Source: Isochrysis galbana (taxonomy: Eukaryota > Haptophyta > Isochrysidales > Isochrysidaceae). Taken from it: 64,000 bases of DNA. This document shows positions 38,133-48,207 of the stretch, piece by piece (the stretch's first letter is position 1; each line of letters starts with the position of its first letter). The position numbers and the translations under genes were made by a program. The notes beneath the pieces were generated by a model, which was not told the origin of the DNA, ran no database searches, and saw only the letters and a program-made list of their open reading frames with translations. The stretch lies in the NCBI GenBank assembly GCA_018136815.1, contig CM030932.1, positions 4,504,287 through 4,568,286 on the forward strand. The letters run 5' to 3'.

Positions 38133-39155
38133 CATCTATGATGCACATATCACATATCATGGATGGATGTATCCATAATAGCACAATTTGCGACTACGAG
38201 TCCGGAGGCATCCTCGAGCGCTTACACCTCTCCAAGATGATGCCGCGCGGGACAACGACGGAAGCGTACATGGACACGTCGAAGTCGATGGACGCGTTCG
38301 GGTTCGAGGTCATGCTGCAGAGGCTGGTGCGATGGCTGGACAATGACGTAGGACGTAGGCGAGCTGATCCGTACGTACGGCTTGAACATCACGCCCAAAT
38401 TCGACAGTGTGGTGTTGGATGGAGATTCGAGCACCGACCGTTTCGTGCTTTCGTGCTCATGCTCCGCGCACAATGCGCAGCCAGTGCCGCGTCGCAAGTT
38501 TGCTCAGGTGTGAAGCCCCGGCCGTGTTCCAACCACCTAAGCAAGAACATCGGCAAGAGAGTCGGAGAAATAGGTGCAAAGCTGCACCGGGTGGAGGTAG
38601 GGCTGTGCAGTGGGCCAGGCGGTGGGCGGTGGGTCCCATCCAGCCAGTGTTTGTTGGACGATGGTGGATGAGGGGTGGCAGTGTTTTTGGTGGTGCGATG
38701 GCGGCTGGTGCTGGTGGGAAGGCGGAGCCGCGGGCGAGGTGAGGGAAGGGGATGAAGGAGAGGCTGGGACGGGCAGGGAGACGAACTTGCCTCCGCTACC
38801 ATGTGACTGGCGGAGTGGAGTGGCTGTGGCTGTGGCTGTGGACTGGGGCTCTAATGATTGTTGAGACGGGGGATGGGGCTCTCTAGTCTCTAGGAGCGAC
38901 TGTACTCACGGAGGGCTGAGCACAGGGGGCGCTGGGGCTGGAGGGAGGCATGGCACCGGCGGGAGCACCGCTCACACGAGCCTGGGGCGACGGCGGTCGA
39001 GAGAGCTCGCCCAGAGCCCCAGGGAGTGCGGCCATGGGCGCGACTCTCGGTCTCGGAACTCTGGGACAAGAGAAAACGCGGGAAACACACGGGGGCGCGC
39101 GCAAGGAAAGAAAGGGGGCGCACACATGAGAAAACAAGGGAGGGGGATCGAGAGC
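38133..39155. other. Region with open frames of uncertain status
   Basis: A plus-strand frame at 38138-38671 (TICDYESGGILERLHLSKMM start) has normal composition but no recognised domain. It may be retroelement-derived given the flanking repeats. On the minus strand, 38883-39155 downstream of the LTR-like repeat encodes Pro/Ala-rich sequence that could be a gag remnant. Neither is called as a gene. Confidence 0.3.
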
Positions 39156-39336
39156 GATCACCCCTATCCTAACACACGGGGGGAAGAGAGGAAGATCGGG
39201 ATCGGAGGATCCCGATCGGACGGAGAGGATGCGACCCGAAGGGAGAAACCAAAACACGCGAAGGCGGGAAAACAAAGAGAGAGGGCCTCTCTTTGGGAAA
39301 CCTAAATAAAGGGCGGCTCTCCCCCTAACCACAACA
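39156..39336 (-). mobile_element. LTR-like repeat D, copy 1
   Basis: On the minus strand it begins TGTTGTGGTTAGGGGGAGAG and ends GGGGTGATC, about 181 bp. It matches 62177-62358 at both edges and in several internal blocks. The TGTTG start resembles Ty1/copia LTRs, but no matching second LTR or integrase was seen, so the class is a guess. Confidence 0.55.
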
Positions 39337-40249
39337 AGCCCACTCACTCCTAAACCGAAAGAAAGGATACCACATACCGCTTGAAAAGAAAGGATACCAC
39401 ATACCACTTGAGAGAAGCGAAGAAGATCGAGATCGAGTACGAGAGTACGAGTAGCAAGCAAACAATTGACCGAGCAGCGTGACAAAGACGACCACGGGGT
39501 CGTGCAGGAGGAGGGACGAGTCGTGCGAGCAGCGCTTGCGCTCGGTGTACAGTCGACAGGTGGCCGTGTCGAGTGTCGACGAGCGAGTCGAGCGAACCAG
39601 CGAGTAGGAGCGCGAGAGGCGGAGGTCATGGATGCCCGTGCGGATGCGCGCCGCAAGCAGGAGCAAGAGAGGAGGGTAAAAATAAAATGTATTCGCATGG
39701 TCCTCTTTCGACGGAACGCGACCTTTCGTTGTGGGGGCTCCCGGGGGCGGGGGAGGGTCTGGGGCCTGGGGCCCAAAGGCCAAAGGCCAAATGCCGAAGG
39801 CCAAAGGGACAAAGGGAAAGGGCACCGAATATGTGCATGTGCTAGATAGGTGTTTTCCGGGGTTTCTACCGCTTTACTTTGGTGTATTCCCTCAATCCGG
39901 ACTTTTTCATTTTTACAGCCTTAGATGTTGAAATAGTAATTGACCGCCCTACCAAATGGCAAATGGTACCCAATCCATTCTCACGTCATTCGGTGTTAGT
40001 TCTCACACCCGCCCCAACCGTTTACTATAAAACCTACCGAACCATCTTAAAAATGAGTGAGTGGCGTTACGCCGAGCGAGCGGTGGGGACAGAGCTGAGG
40101 CTCTCCCTCCCTCTCTCGCCCTCTCTTCGCTCTTCTCTCTCTCCCTCCCTCCCTCTCCCTCTCCCTCCTACCCTCCAACCCCCCCCTCCCCCCCCATCCC
40201 CCTCTCTCACCCTTCTGCACGGATCGGCTGTGCGTGTGGGTCGCCCCAC
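39337..40249. other. Intergenic, repeats only
   Basis: Contains a duplicated 26-bp segment (GAAAGGATACCACATACC, at 39360 and 39390), the GTCGCGTTCCGTC motif at 39697-39722, and a GGCCAAA-type run at 39774-39800. CT-rich sequence at 40100-40200 lies just upstream of the MORN gene. Confidence 0.5.
39697..39722 (+). repeat. GTCGCGTTCCGTC terminal motif, copy c
   Basis: Minus-strand GGTCGCGTTCCGTCGAAAGA. No MGQYF gene is adjacent to this copy. Confidence 0.8.
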
Positions 40250-43200
40250 ATGTCCCTCTGCCTCTCTTCCCTCCGCCTTGAAGGCTACGACGGCAGCGCT
40301 CCGTGTGTTAGGCTTCTCTCCGACGGGGAGCGGCGGCTGCTCCTCGCCTCCACTGCTCTCTCCTCCCTCTCTCAGCACTCGCCGTCCTCGCCGGAGCCTG
40401 GGAAGTGCGTGTTTGCGGCTTCTGAGCTGCGCGCGGTCAGCCTCAACCCGGCGCTCGCTCTCCTGGCGATCATCGTCAAGCGGGGAGCGCTGAGGAGAGA
40501 GGAAATCCTCGCGGAGCTTCCGCTCATTCAGATGCTCTCTCTGCAAGGAGAAGAGACTGAAGAACGAGGGGGTGAGGCGGGAGAGACGGCAGGCGATGCG
40601 GGGGGTGCGCCGAGGCCAAAGATTCTGCGTGGCGCCGTTGAGCGGATGCCCGCCGGGCCGCCGGAGGTGTACCTCTCTTTCGAGTTTGAATTCATGTCGG
40701 CGGTGAGTGCGACAGGCATCTGCCTCCCCACATGCTCCCCGGACTCTCATGACCCCCGACCCTCAGTTGCTGTGTAAGTGAGGGCCATTGCTGTGTACGG
40801 CAGGGAGGTTGCATCTCGACCCTCTCCTCTTCGTCTCGCACATGCGCAGCTCTTACCCTACGCCTTCCGCGGTGTTCCAGGAGCCTGAGACTACCGGCGC
40901 TGACGTTGACCCGGCGCTCATGCAGGTGCCCTGCGTTGTGTGGCATGAGCGGCAACGACCGCTTCTCTTGCACGTCTGCCTCGTTTCGTCCCTGGCCGTT
41001 GCGTGTGCGACGGCGGAGGTTAGCAGCCTCTAAATAGCTCGGCCTCCCTCTCTTCAGGCGATCCTTCAGCCCACGGGCTCCACCTCGGGAGACGACATAG
41101 AGCGCCTCGTCTTCCTCTCGGCCAACGAATACCGAGGAGACCGCAATGGACTCACGATGAGTGGCTATGGCAAATACGAGTGGAAGAGCCACGACGCAGT
41201 CTACTCTGGCGACTTCAAGCACAACACGCCCGCCGGCACAGGCACTTTCGTGTGGGCCGACGGCTCCAAGTACATCGGCAGCGTGGCGGGAGGGCGGCGC
41301 AACGGGAAGGGCGTCTTCGAGGCGGACGGCGTCAAGGCGAGGGCCCGCCGCCCGTCTCCACCTCATCTCGCTCTCTCGCCACGTTGTGAGCGAGACGCCC
41401 CTGCCTTCACCTTCCGACTGACGCCCTCTCCTCGAACCCCCCCCCACTCCGAGTAGTATGATGGAAGCTGGCGCGCCGGACGCCGGCATGGCACGGGCGT
41501 GCTTGAGACGAGTGAGGGGCGCTATGAGGGTGGGTGGGGTGACCATGGAAAGGTTCGCGCGCCGCCGCACAAGCAACCGTCGGCCTATCCTGCCTCATTC
41601 TAGTACGCACCGACGCCGTGTACCCGATGCCATGCACAGGAGGGCGATGGCGTCATGACCTACGCCAACGGCAACAAGTACACTGGCGAATGGGTCGCCG
41701 ATGCAAAGAATGGGCATGGCACGATGGAGTGGTTCGATTCGCAGGAGAAATACACGGGCGAGTGGCGGGATGGCTATCAGTTCGGGCAGGGCGAGCACAT
41801 TTGGCTGAGGCCGCAGGCGAGCACTCAGCGCGCACCATGGCCCGGCCGGAATGGCCTCCCCGTACTCGCACTCGTTGCTCACGCCGCTCTTTTTCCGCGG
41901 CCGTCCTTGCAGGACTCCGACATGCCATTCCAAATGCGTGAGCGGTACACGGGCGAGTGGGTACGCGGGCAGCGCGAAGGCTTCGGCACCTTCTACTATG
42001 CCAACGGCTCGTCGTACACTGGCATGTGGCAGGTGCTCGCCGCCCTCCGACGCACGAGCAACTCCCACCCCTACGACCGGGCCCGAGGGAGCGGGGCTAA
42101 GGGCGAGCTGTGCCTTTGCCCATTCACCACCCGATGGCGTACGCTCAACCTCGCAGGGCAACCAGAAGCACGGCGAGGGACGCTTCACGTTTGAAGACGG
42201 TTCCGTCTTCGAGGGCGTCTTCGTGCGCGACCGGATGGCGGAGGGCAACGTGGAGCCTGCCGCAGAAATCCCGGCGCACCTGATGGGCACCCCGGCCGAC
42301 GAGGTGCAGAGCGTGCACAATATTCTCGTGCAGTACGGCACGAGAAACAAACAGATCTACTGGCACTACACGCAGGTCGGGTGCAACCAGCAGGTCCGCA
42401 CACAGCGTCCATCGAAGCCGTGGCGCCACTCGGTGCCTTCGCTCGCCGGTGGGACACTAGCCCTAATGCCGCCGCACGCTCCGTTGAGAGTTGAAAACTT
42501 CTCACCCTTGCAGGAGGCATTCCTGATGTCGCTCGGCCAGTTCCACCGATTTGTGCTCGATGCGAAGCTTTGCTCACCCACGATCTCACTCGCGCAGGTG
42601 CACACCGCCCGCGGCTCGCTGCTTGCCCGGCGAGTTCCTTGCGCTGTATTGCCGCCTTGGATGGGACACACCTCTCGCCTCACAGCCCGCCCGCATGGCC
42701 ATCCCCTCCCCGCCTCCCCTCAAGCAGATTCAACGCGTCGTCTTTCCGCNNNNNNNNNNNNNNNNNNNNNNNNNNNNNNNNNNNNNNNNNNNNNNNNNNN
42801 NNNNNNNNNNNNNNNNNNNNNNNNNNNNNNNNNNNNNNNNNNNNNNNNNACCTCGACGGCCCTCCCGCAGTGCTCCCCCATGACAACCAGCCCCTCTCCG
42901 CTGTGTGTGTGCGCGCCCTGCTGCGAAGGGAAGACGCGATCGATTCGGCCGTCTTTCCGGAGGCGCCGGCCGCGACGCTCGCACACCGTGAGTTTGTTCA
43001 GAGTCTCGTGTCCATTGCGGCGCTCGTGAAGCGATCCAAGGAAGGGCTCTCGCAGCAGCTGCGCTTACTCATCACCGACCATCTATTGCCGCTCACGCTG
43101 GACGGCGTAGAGCAGGTCTGAGCAGTACCCGTGGCCGCCGCCGGCTGGGGACCGCCACCGCATCTGCTCAACGGCATCCTCCGACACCCCACCGCCCACC

Positions 43201-44143
43201 CTCAACTCATCGCAGGCGCCGCAGCAGCGCGAGGCTCTGCAGGGCCTCCAAAACGAGCTGAGATTGCTTTACACTTATTACTCGAGGAGCCTAGGCAGAC
43301 CAAGGCATGCGAAGGCGGAGTCGCACAACGCGCTCACGGTGCGCGCCCTGCTGCGCCTGCTGACGGACGCAGGCCTCATTACCGGGGATACCAACGTCGT
43401 TGGACTCTTCCTTGAAGTTCTGCCTCCGTACTACTGCGCCGACTTGGCCATGGCCTTTAACGCATATTGTGAGGCGCTCGCGGCGGAGACGTCGGCCCGC
43501 AAGGCGGCGCGCGCGGAGCGCGAGGCGGCACGGCAAGCGGCGGACGAGACGGCGGGCGAGGGCGCGGGTGAGCCGCCGGCGGAGCAGGAGCCGGAGGAGG
43601 AATGGGAGGAGGCTTCCGAACCCGATGACGAGCGGTTCTCGCAGATCACGGACACAGCCACGTGCGAGGCATTTAGCGGGCTCTTGGATACGCAGCTCCT
43701 CTACATAGAGTTTGAGCAGGTGCGGCAGCCAATCTGGTTGGGAGGGGGGGGGGGGGGCGCACACACGCCGCACACGTTACGCGCTCTACGCGCTGACCGC
43801 GTCTCGCCCTGTGCTGCAGGTCGTCGTGGGTCTCGCCTACCACTACGAGGCGAGGAAGAAGGCCTTGGCGGCTGCAGAGGCGGCCCGGGGGGTGCTCAAT
43901 CAAGAGGGCTCCGATGCGGTAGACGCGGAAGGGCACGCCGACAGCACGGAGGTGAGCGAGGGTGAGGAAGGGGGCGAAGATGCCGAGCCTCCCACGACGG
44001 TCGCCGCAGAGGAGGAGGAGGAGAACCCGCCAAGCGAGGCCGAGTTGTGCTCGGCCTTGCTCATCGAGGCCGTCATACCCAACGTCCTGGCCCGGCTCGA
44101 TGCCGAGGTGGAGCGCTTTCGTGGTGTCGCCGATGCGGCGTAG
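40250..44143 (+). CDS. RSPH10B: RSPH10B-like radial-spoke MORN-repeat protein, about 12 exons
   Basis: Inferred exons: 40250-40702, 40881-40925, 41058-41336, 41457-41552, 41640-41816, 41913-42032, 42157-42375, 42514-42597, 42728-(gap), (gap)-43116, 43216-43719, 43820-44143. Every junction is phase 0. After a 160-residue N-terminal region come MORN units (YSGDFKHNTPAGTGTFVWADG, YIGSVAGGRRNGKG, YDGSWRAGRRHGTG, YTGEWVADAKNGHG, YTGEWVRGQREGFG, GNQKHGEGRF). Then comes a helical region (HNILVQYGTRNKQIYWHYTQ; EAFLMSLGQFHRFVLDAKLC; SHNALTVRALLRLLTDAGLI) that matches the layout of radial spoke head 10 homolog B in ciliary axonemes. Two introns (41337-41456, 41817-41912) need GC-AG splicing; the second is in frame and could be retained. 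A 100-N gap removes part of the middle. The start ATG is the least certain point. The C-terminus is acidic. Confidence 0.8.
42750..42849. other. Assembly gap (100 N) inside the MORN gene
   Basis: Exactly 100 N. The left side is mid-exon (IQRVVFP) and the right side resumes in a coding frame, so at least one exon segment and possibly an intron are missing. Confidence 1.
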
Positions 44144-44767
44144 CACTAGTAAGCACTAGCGCGCCACCCGGGGTCGCCCATCACCACACAGCTGCTGCTT
44201 TTCGGGGTCCATCAACATTGCGCGTGTAGCTGAGATTGTCAATCTGTATATACTACCCTCAAAGCCAAACGGCTTCGGCGTGAGAGCACACGCCATTCTG
44301 TGCGTGCGTGTGTGCGTGGGGATGCCACTCGCTGGTGAGGTGCGCCAGCGGCTGACGGGGAGCGCCTGCGCGCCTTCGGCGTCGTTTACATGTGGTGCTA
44401 TCTGTATCTGAATTTGTGGCTTCCTGAAGTAGAGTCCGGTGTGTGGGAGTGGTGCGTAACGCGCAACGCCGAAGGATTGGCGCACCTCTTTGGGTCTGTC
44501 ATCTACTCTCCAGGTCTTGCGCACTCTAGTGAAGCACACACCAATCTGCGAGCGCAGCGCGCATGAGGTGTTCGGCCAAGAGCAGCAGCCAATAGTGTTG
44601 CCTGGCCACGGCATATCGATCTAGCAATGAGTGAGACTTGAGACATGCTGGCCTTTGCTTCTTCAACGCTCGACCACATTGCAATTTTTTCTCTTCGGAC
44701 TTTCGTCGTGGCACGTGCCACGGGCACCCCACGCCCGACCCCACGACCCCACCCTCTTCATTTTTAA
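44144..44767. other. Intergenic, no gene seen
   Basis: Downstream of the MORN gene. No recognisable coding or repeat content apart from the element B tail that starts at 44768. Confidence 0.4.
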
Positions 44768-44879
44768 CTTCATAATATTCTTACCGCACTCGCGGCGCAT
44801 GGAACCACTCCACTACCTACACGTAGTATACTTTCTACACCCCCACTCCCCCGGCCCTTCTCCCCCCGCCATCAGGCGA
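44768..44879 (-). mobile_element. Element B 3' fragment
   Basis: Reverse complement of the B 3' portion (GCCTGATGGCGGGGGGAGAA through GGTAAGAATATTATGAAG). It is cut at the point where the GTCGCGTTCCGTC motif begins. Confidence 0.75.
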
Positions 44880-44908
44880 AGTCGCGTTCCGTCAAAAGAG
44901 GGCCAGGT
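44879..44908 (-). repeat. GTCGCGTTCCGTC terminal motif, copy d
   Basis: AAGTCGCGTTCCGTCAAAAG, located about 130 bp beyond the stop of MGQYF copy 3, in the same relative position and orientation as copies a and b. Confidence 0.85.
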
Positions 44909-45039
44909 GATTTTTTTGTCATCCCTATACGCTTGTTTTCTTTTTAGGTAGCCACAATAATATTAGTGTTAGGAAGATGAGTACAAAGCTAATCACGCTC
45001 CCCCCCCCCCCCCCCCTCTCAACACGCGGTAACTCCCAG

Positions 45040-45473
45040 CTACGCGGGCTGAGTTTTCATCTTCTTCGTCTTTTTCTCACATCCCTCTTCCTCGAGTCGT
45101 TCTGCTGGCAGGCGACGGTGTCGCTTGGCTGATCTTGGGTGGCGAGGTCCGTGACGCGTGCGAGGACGGCCTTCTTGTTCTCCATGTAGAGTTTGTCAGT
45201 TGCTCGGTGCACTTGCACCATGGGATTCGTTTCAGCGTACGCGACCGCCATGATGTATTCCATGCAGAGGTACGCGACGGCGGCCTCGTCTCCAATGTAC
45301 TTGGTCTTGGGGATCCTGTCGTACTCGTCGGAGTAAAAAAAAACTTCTTAATATTCTCGCCGCGCGCGCGACTACGACTACGCACCCTTATTATGCTGCC
45401 ACGCCGGGCTGCGGACCTCGCTCGTAGGTGCGGTGACCGAGTCGCTCGGCGATGAAGACAAAGTACTTGTCGC
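45040..45473 (-). pseudogene. MGQYF-family copy 3, disrupted
   Basis: Reads KYFVFIAERLGHRTYE, then loses the middle third of the protein, which is replaced by about 85 bp ending in an element-B-like tail (GGCGAGAATATTAAGAAG plus T run, about 45335-45380). It resumes at SDEYD and continues through the MEYI(M/T)AVAYAET helix to the Lys-rich end. It lacks the ATG, has stops within the insert and a shifted tail frame, so it cannot make the normal protein. Confidence 0.75.
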
Positions 45474-46733
45474 ATTCATCCTAGATGATGCGATTTCCAG
45501 GCTCTTATTTCCAGGTCCTTCGCCGTGCGGCCACACGGTGAAGCTCAGGTACATCTAGGTTGGTAGGGTTCGTCCCTAGCGACCTAGAATTCGAGTTCTC
45601 GTTTCTTCGTTTCTAGCCTGTTTGTCAGGTCTAGATTCCAGGTTTCCTCCTTTCGGGCAATCTTGACCCAAAGGAGCCAGGTTGCCTGTTGCTTGCCGTG
45701 TGCTTGTCTCAGGCTCTCGGGTTACCTTGGGAAGGCTTATTCAGCTTCTTGCAAGGCTTGTTGTCTCTTGTTGGGTTCCGGTTCTTTCTTGGGACCTGCT
45801 AACTTTCGTTGTCGTCCAGGCCTGTTCTTCGTAGGTTCTGCTTGGCCTGGTTAGGGTTTCGTTGTCTTCCCGCGTTTGGCGTTCGCGTTGGCGTTCGGAA
45901 ACTTCCTCTCACATTCCCTAGGTCCGCTACCCTTGGCTCCTAGGTCCTTGCTTCTTTCTTCTCGGTCAAGGTTTTTGGCGAGCGAGTCGGTTGCTCTATC
46001 CGCTCGAGATTTGAGGTTTAATTTGCCATCTCCCCTTGGAGATCAATGTAGGTTCGCTTCTTAGGTGAGGGAATCTTTCCCCTTGATGCAAGTTACATGC
46101 AAGCCTTGGCCCCTTTGGTGTTTCTTCCCCTTGGTTGCTACTCAGGGTTGTTCGTTAGAAGCGTCTAGAAGGTTCACGCTCAACGGCAAGATTTCCTCTG
46201 TCGTGAAGATATCTCGTTGCGATCTGTATCCAAAGTGATCGCCGTGGTCGCGCGACATGACGCTCCCCTTCGGACTCTCCGCTACGTGGGAAGTTACAAC
46301 GGAGACACGCTCCGGCCGTCGCTGCGGAGTCTCTCTCTCTCTCTCGCTCTCTCTCTCCGTCTCTCGCGACGTGTTTGAGTTCTCGGTGATTTGGGGTTTG
46401 GGGTCGCGGTTGCTTGATAATTTGCTTGGTTTGGGTGAATGATTCCGGTGTGTTCGTGAGTCGGTGTATCCTGTTGTTCTCAGCTTCGTTGTCCGTCGTT
46501 GTTCGCTGCGTCGCTGCACTCTAGCAGCCTAGGCTCCCTCCCTGAGGGAAGAGTTCTTTGTAGGTCTAACAATCTCTTACTATCCATCACTCTAGGGCCG
46601 CTAGGAGCGCCTCGCCGCCCCACAGCCCTTCGCCGTTCGTTCCCCGTCCAGACACCCAAAAATGGGGTTGCCCGACCCAGTCCAGAATTTCATTCACCCG
46701 ACTCCCGGCGGGGAGGAGGGCCAAAGCGCCGCG
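45474..46733. other. T/C-rich region without a recognised gene
   Basis: The segment 45480-46450 has a base composition (T-rich plus strand, CTTGG/CTAGG words) unlike the host genes and may be internal or 5' sequence of an LTR element, but I find no protein motif. A CT run lies at 46329-46365. Confidence 0.35.
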
Positions 46734-47099
46734 CTAGCCGCCGGTGCCGCTCGCGACGGAGTGGCTCAGAGCCCTCCGGCTCCGCTCGACTCGACAGTAC
46801 TGGCCCACGGCGAAGGAGCGAGGCTTGTGGAGGAGGGAAGAGGAGAGTGAAGCGGGGTGGTGGTGGAAGATGTCTGGGCCCTTTGGCGGGCCCGGCGCGG
46901 GACGCGTCAACTTAGATTCTTCACCTGACGGATCCGAGGTTACCACTGCCTCAGATGGGAACAGAGGGGACGGAAGGGAAGAGGCGAGAGGCGCGGCGGA
47001 AGTTGGGGGGTGGCCAATGACGGGCTGGACCACCTCCTCAGCAGAGAAAGGCGGGAGGACGGGCTTGGGCGAGGGCGAGCGCGACGACGGAGCGGACAT
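46734..47099 (-). pseudogene. Gag-like frame downstream of the LTR at 47483-47781
   Basis: ATG at 47099 begins a 121-codon Ser/Pro-rich frame (MSAPSSRSPSPKPVLPPFSA). It lies about 380 bp inside the LTR on the same strand, after a leader with GTTCTC repeats, the usual place for gag. No capsid motif is visible and no pol follows. Confidence 0.4.
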
Positions 47100-47482
47100 G
47101 GCTGGGCGGGTTGGGATGGATAGGCTGAGGCTGAGGGAGTAATGAGGTTTGGTATTGAGGTAGTGTTGAGAACGAGGGACGAGAACGGGAACGAGAACGA
47201 GAACGAGAGCGACGAACGAAGAACGACAGACGACAGACGGGTTAGGGGCCGATGGACCGACGAGATGACACTACACTCACGTCAACACTCTCCACACTAA
47301 CGTATCCTTATCACGGAACGCACAGGAACCTGCTGACAGACCGAACAAGGAAGAGAATGCCGACAAGAGAGCGACGGGGCGACGGACGATCCGACGGGGG
47401 CGACAGTTACGCACAAGAATAAGGAGGGAATCTTTCGAAAACCCTTAAGTGAGTTGATGAAGACCGAAGTAAAATAGCGCCA

Positions 47483-47781
47483 CGGTATAATCCAACGGCC
47501 AACACCTGAGGGGGAATCAGGGTCACTCACACATGGGGGCGGTTCCTTGCACCGGCGATACCTGAATGCGCGACTTAGCCTAAAAACGCGAGGAGCACGC
47601 AAGGAGGTAAGCCAAGTGAGGGGCAAGCAGGCGGCAAGGGAGGCGACAAAGGAGGCGAGGGCAAAGAGGGCGAATGGACGAATGCAGGACTCTGCGACGG
47701 TGACTAGTGGCTAGCCTGCAAGGAGGGAACATAGAAACGCAAACAACTTCTAAAACAAAAAGGTCGATCGCGGATGCGACA
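47483..47781 (-). mobile_element. LTR-like repeat, copy 2 (with adjacent leader)
   Basis: Reverse-strand counterpart of 4007-4294, starting TGTCGCATCCGCGATCGACC at 47781. A TGGCGC at 47477-47482, just inside the LTR end, is a tentative primer-binding site shared in position with 17693. The leader continues to the gag-like ATG at 47099. Confidence 0.65.
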
Positions 47782-47792
47782 CACCCCCGCGG

Positions 47793-48000
47793 CGTTCCGT
47801 CAACTATAGACGTGTTTGAAGGTATTATTTTAAGAAAATCAGTCGAAATTGGACGAGGTGGTAGTTATTTCGTACTTTTTTTATCTAGATATAGCAATAT
47901 TACAGTGGACACTCAATACTCAGTTCGAAATGTGCCTTATTTGATACTCCTAGGCAAAAACAAAATTACAACCTGGTCCTCTTTCGACGGAACGCGACTT
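47793..48000. mobile_element. AT-rich segment bounded by inverted GCGTTCCGTC motifs
   Basis: GCGTTCCGTC near 47793 and GACGGAACGC near 47988 are 10-bp perfect inverted repeats around about 185 bp of markedly AT-rich DNA. The right motif is copy e of the recurrent terminus. It resembles a small non-autonomous DNA element, but no target duplication is evident. Confidence 0.4.
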
Positions 48001-48068
48001 CATCGCCAGGATGGCACCGCTCATGCCCTCCTCAGTTCGCAGAACTTGAGGGCTGGGCTCCGGATCTC
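48001..48068 (-). pseudogene. MGQYF-family fragment, copy 4
   Basis: A 68-bp piece matching codons for EIRSPALKFCE...GMSGAILAM of the family (with a short internal deletion). Upstream identity stops exactly after CTTTGCAG, which looks like a splice acceptor. Downstream it is fused directly to the GTCGCGTTCCGTC motif. Confidence 0.75.
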
Positions 48069-48207
48069 CTGCAAAGGCGTAGAGTGTGCGTGTTTGAAGG
48101 TATAATTTTAAGAAAATCTAGAATCTAGTTTCGTAGTATTTTAGTTTCGTAGGCTATCTGCAACTTGACCGATATGTTTCGGTCGATACTCGGCAGTACA
48201 ACATAGT

